Source: Saccharococcus thermophilus
GTDB taxonomy: Bacteria; Bacillota; Bacilli; Bacillales; Anoxybacillaceae
Assembly (NCBI RefSeq): GCF_011761475.1
Contig: NZ_JAASRS010000001.1
Coordinates: forward strand, 992,001-1,056,000
DNA: 64,000 nt
Direction of reading: 5' to 3'
This document shows positions 62,423 through 64,000 of the stretch, one piece after another. The translations under genes were made by a program, and so were the position numbers. Each line of letters opens with the position of its first letter. The stretch's first letter is position 1. The notes under the pieces are model-generated. The model was given only the letters and a program-made list of their open reading frames with translations, made no database searches and was not told the origin of the DNA.

Positions 62423-63614
62423 ACTAATTGGCATTGGCGCCGATGGGAAAGCGAGCCTCCCGCGCCTTTATGAACGTTGGATTTATGAAAGTGAGTTATT
62501 GGTCGGAGGAGAGCGTCATTTAGCCTTTTTCCCTGATTATCAAGGCGAAACGCTCACGATTCGAGGAGGGCTATCACAGCTTGTCGAGCGGCTTCGCCAT
62601 GAAACGAAACGCACCGTCATCGTCGCATCTGGTGATCCGATGTTTTATGGAATCGGCAGCTATTTATCTAGCAAACTGCCAATCGAAGTGTATCCAGCAG
62701 TCAGTTCGATTCAATGGGCGTTTGCAAAAATGGGAGAAAAGTGGCAGGACGCCAAATTTATTAGCGTCCACGGCCGCAGTATGAAAGGACTTGCCCAGCG
62801 AATTGACGGATGTGAAAAAGTAGCGATATTAACGGACGAAACGAATTCTCCTAATGCCATTGCGAAATATTTGCTTTCGTACGGAATGACCGAATACCGT
62901 GCGTTTGTCGGAGAAAATCTTGGCGGACAAGATGAACGGTGCCGCTTTTTCGAATTAGAAGAGATGGCAGATGCCGAGTTTTCCCCATTAAATGTGGTTA
63001 TTTTACAAAAAACAAAAGCAGGTCCGATGTGGTCATTAGGAATTGACGATGCCGAATTTTTGCAACGCAAACCAGAGAAAGGACTGATTACGAAAAAGGA
63101 GATTCGGGTGTTGAGCATAAGCGCGCTTCGTCTTCATGCTAAGAGCGTCGTTTGGGATATCGGCACATGCACCGGTTCCGTCGCGATTGAAGCGGCGAAA
63201 ATCGCCCGCGAAGGCGCCGTGTTTGCGATTGAAAAAAATGCCCATGATATCGAAATTTGTAAAGAAAACTTAAAAAAATTCCGCGTTGACATTACGCTTG
63301 TACACGGCAAAGCACCTGAGCATTTAGACGAATTTGCCGACCCGGATGCGATTTTTATCGGGGGAACGTCGGGAGAAATGGGACCGCTGCTTGATGTTTG
63401 TTGTCAACGCTTAAAACGAAACGGCCGCATCGTGATAAATGCGGTAACGATTGAAACGCTGGCGCAGGCGGTGGAAGGATTAAAGCAGCGCGGTTTTCAA
63501 GTAGACGTTACGCTCGCGCAAATCTCAAGAAGCAAATCGATTTTAGAGCTGACGCGGTTTGATGCGCTCAATCCGATTTATATCATTACGGCAAAGAGGG
63601 AGGAAGACGAATGA
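62409..63614 (+). CDS. cbiET: Cobalt-precorrin-7 methyltransferase CbiET fusion
   Basis: A 401-residue fusion. Residues 1-200 are CbiE ([28 protein letters not shown]), which methylates C5. Residues 205-401 are CbiT ([22 protein letters not shown] motif, [13 protein letters not shown]), which methylates C15 and decarboxylates. Fusion of the two is common in bacilli (CobL-like). It overlaps cbiD by 14 bases and cbiL by four. Confidence 0.94.
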   Translation: MQAIKLIGIGADGKASLPRLYERWIYESELLVGGERHLAFFPDYQGETLTIRGGLSQLVERLRHETKRTVIVASGDPMFYGIGSYLSSKLPIEVYPAVSSIQWAFAKMGEKWQDAKFISVHGRSMKGLAQRIDGCEKVAILTDETNSPNAIAKYLLSYGMTEYRAFVGENLGGQDERCRFFELEEMADAEFSPLNVVILQKTKAGPMWSLGIDDAEFLQRKPEKGLITKKEIRVLSISALRLHAKSVVWDIGTCTGSVAIEAAKIAREGAVFAIEKNAHDIEICKENLKKFRVDITLVHGKAPEHLDEFADPDAIFIGGTSGEMGPLLDVCCQRLKRNGRIVINAVTIETLAQAVEGLKQRGFQVDVTLAQISRSKSILELTRFDALNPIYIITAKREEDE

Positions 63615-64000
63615 GCGGAACATTGTATGGCATCGGCGTTGGTCCGGGCGACCCGGAGTTGTTGACGGTGAAGGCGTTTCGCCGCCTGAAAGAAGCGCAT
63701 GTCATTGCCTATCCGAAAAAACAGCGCGGCAGCAAAAGCTATGCCCAGCAAATTATTGAAGCATATTTTTCCCCGGCGGAAAAAGAGATGCTTGGTCTCG
63801 TCTTTCCAATGACGAAAAATATGGATGTGTTAACAGAAAAATGGAACGAAACGGCAGAAGCGATTTGGGAACAGCTAAGCGCAGGAAAAGATGTCGCGTT
63901 TGTGACGGAAGGAGATCCACTTTTATATAGTACGTTCATCCATCTGATGAAAATCATGAAAGAGCGGTATCCAAATGTTGCGATTGAAATTGTTCCGGGA
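63611..64000 (+). CDS. cbiL: Cobalt-factor II C20-methyltransferase CbiL, 5' part (runs off the window)
   Basis: The first 130 codons of CbiL. The family pattern is clear: [16 protein letters not shown] at the start, IAYPKK and [16 protein letters not shown]. CbiL methylates C20 of cobalt-sirohydrochlorin, the next step after CbiX. The start overlaps cbiET (ATGA). About 100 residues are missing at the 3' side, where cbiG, cbiF and cbiA would be expected from the B. megaterium order. Confidence 0.93.
   Translation, partial: MSGTLYGIGVGPGDPELLTVKAFRRLKEAHVIAYPKKQRGSKSYAQQIIEAYFSPAEKEMLGLVFPMTKNMDVLTEKWNETAEAIWEQLSAGKDVAFVTEGDPLLYSTFIHLMKIMKERYPNVAIEIVPG

Overview
The window looks like chromosome of a facultatively anaerobic, spore-forming, thermophilic Bacillaceae member of the Geobacillus/Parageobacillus type. 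The grounds are protein families, gene orders and Shine-Dalgarno sites typical of that group, plus IS families common in it. Species was not determined.

Layout. 1-1.9 kb: end of a dihydroxyacetone kinase operon (dhaKLM). 1.9-4.8 kb: a GltC-like LysR regulator whose upstream side has been taken over by an IS1634-like element. 4.8-7.5 kb: feoA-feoB and a small Cys-rich partner, behind an FNR-type site and Fur boxes. 7.6-13.2 kb: a DUF5317 gene, a GGDEF/HD-GYP signalling gene cut exactly by an IS with a 6-bp target duplication, and an IS256 element that separates an apparent FruR operator/CcpA cre region from the fructose operon fruR-fruK-fruA (13.3-16.8 kb). 16.9-18.2 kb: an IS200/IS605-family tnpB unit. 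18.3-24.9 kb: a metal-related permease pair, an MBL hydrolase, YjbQ, a methionine aminopeptidase, a KinB-like kinase and a small unknown gene. 25-36.7 kb: an anaerobic block with a HemD-like protein, a two-gene 2-oxoacid:ferredoxin oxidoreductase, a hemerythrin protein and narGHJI. 36.8-52.6 kb: housekeeping and accessory genes, including a giant TPR/C39 protein, a MifM-like leader ORF before yidC2, NAD salvage genes, a secreted PepF, an aldo/keto reductase, topB and an XRE regulator. 52.6-53.4 kb: a dead tnpA remnant, an array of hairpins with no annotated counterpart that I know of, and tRNA-Gln. 53.5-64 kb: an RraA-like gene, a cobalamin riboswitch and an anaerobic cobalamin operon (cbiW-MNQO-H60-X-J-C-D-ET-L), running off the window.

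How the parts work together. Three promoters (oxoacid oxidoreductase, hemerythrin, narG) have an FNR-type palindrome exactly 21 bp before a good -10 hexamer; feoA has the same arrangement with 22 bp. This predicts joint induction at low oxygen of ferrous iron uptake, ferredoxin-dependent oxoacid metabolism, an oxygen/NO-binding protein and nitrate respiration. The oxygen-independent cobalamin pathway, with its own cobalt transporter, fits the same lifestyle.

Most promising for follow-up: the MifM-like leader peptide with an SD-masking hairpin before yidC2 (41.8-42.1 kb), the hairpin array at 52.9-53.25 kb, the fixed-geometry FNR promoters, and the two IS insertions that break a second-messenger gene and rewire the fructose operon.
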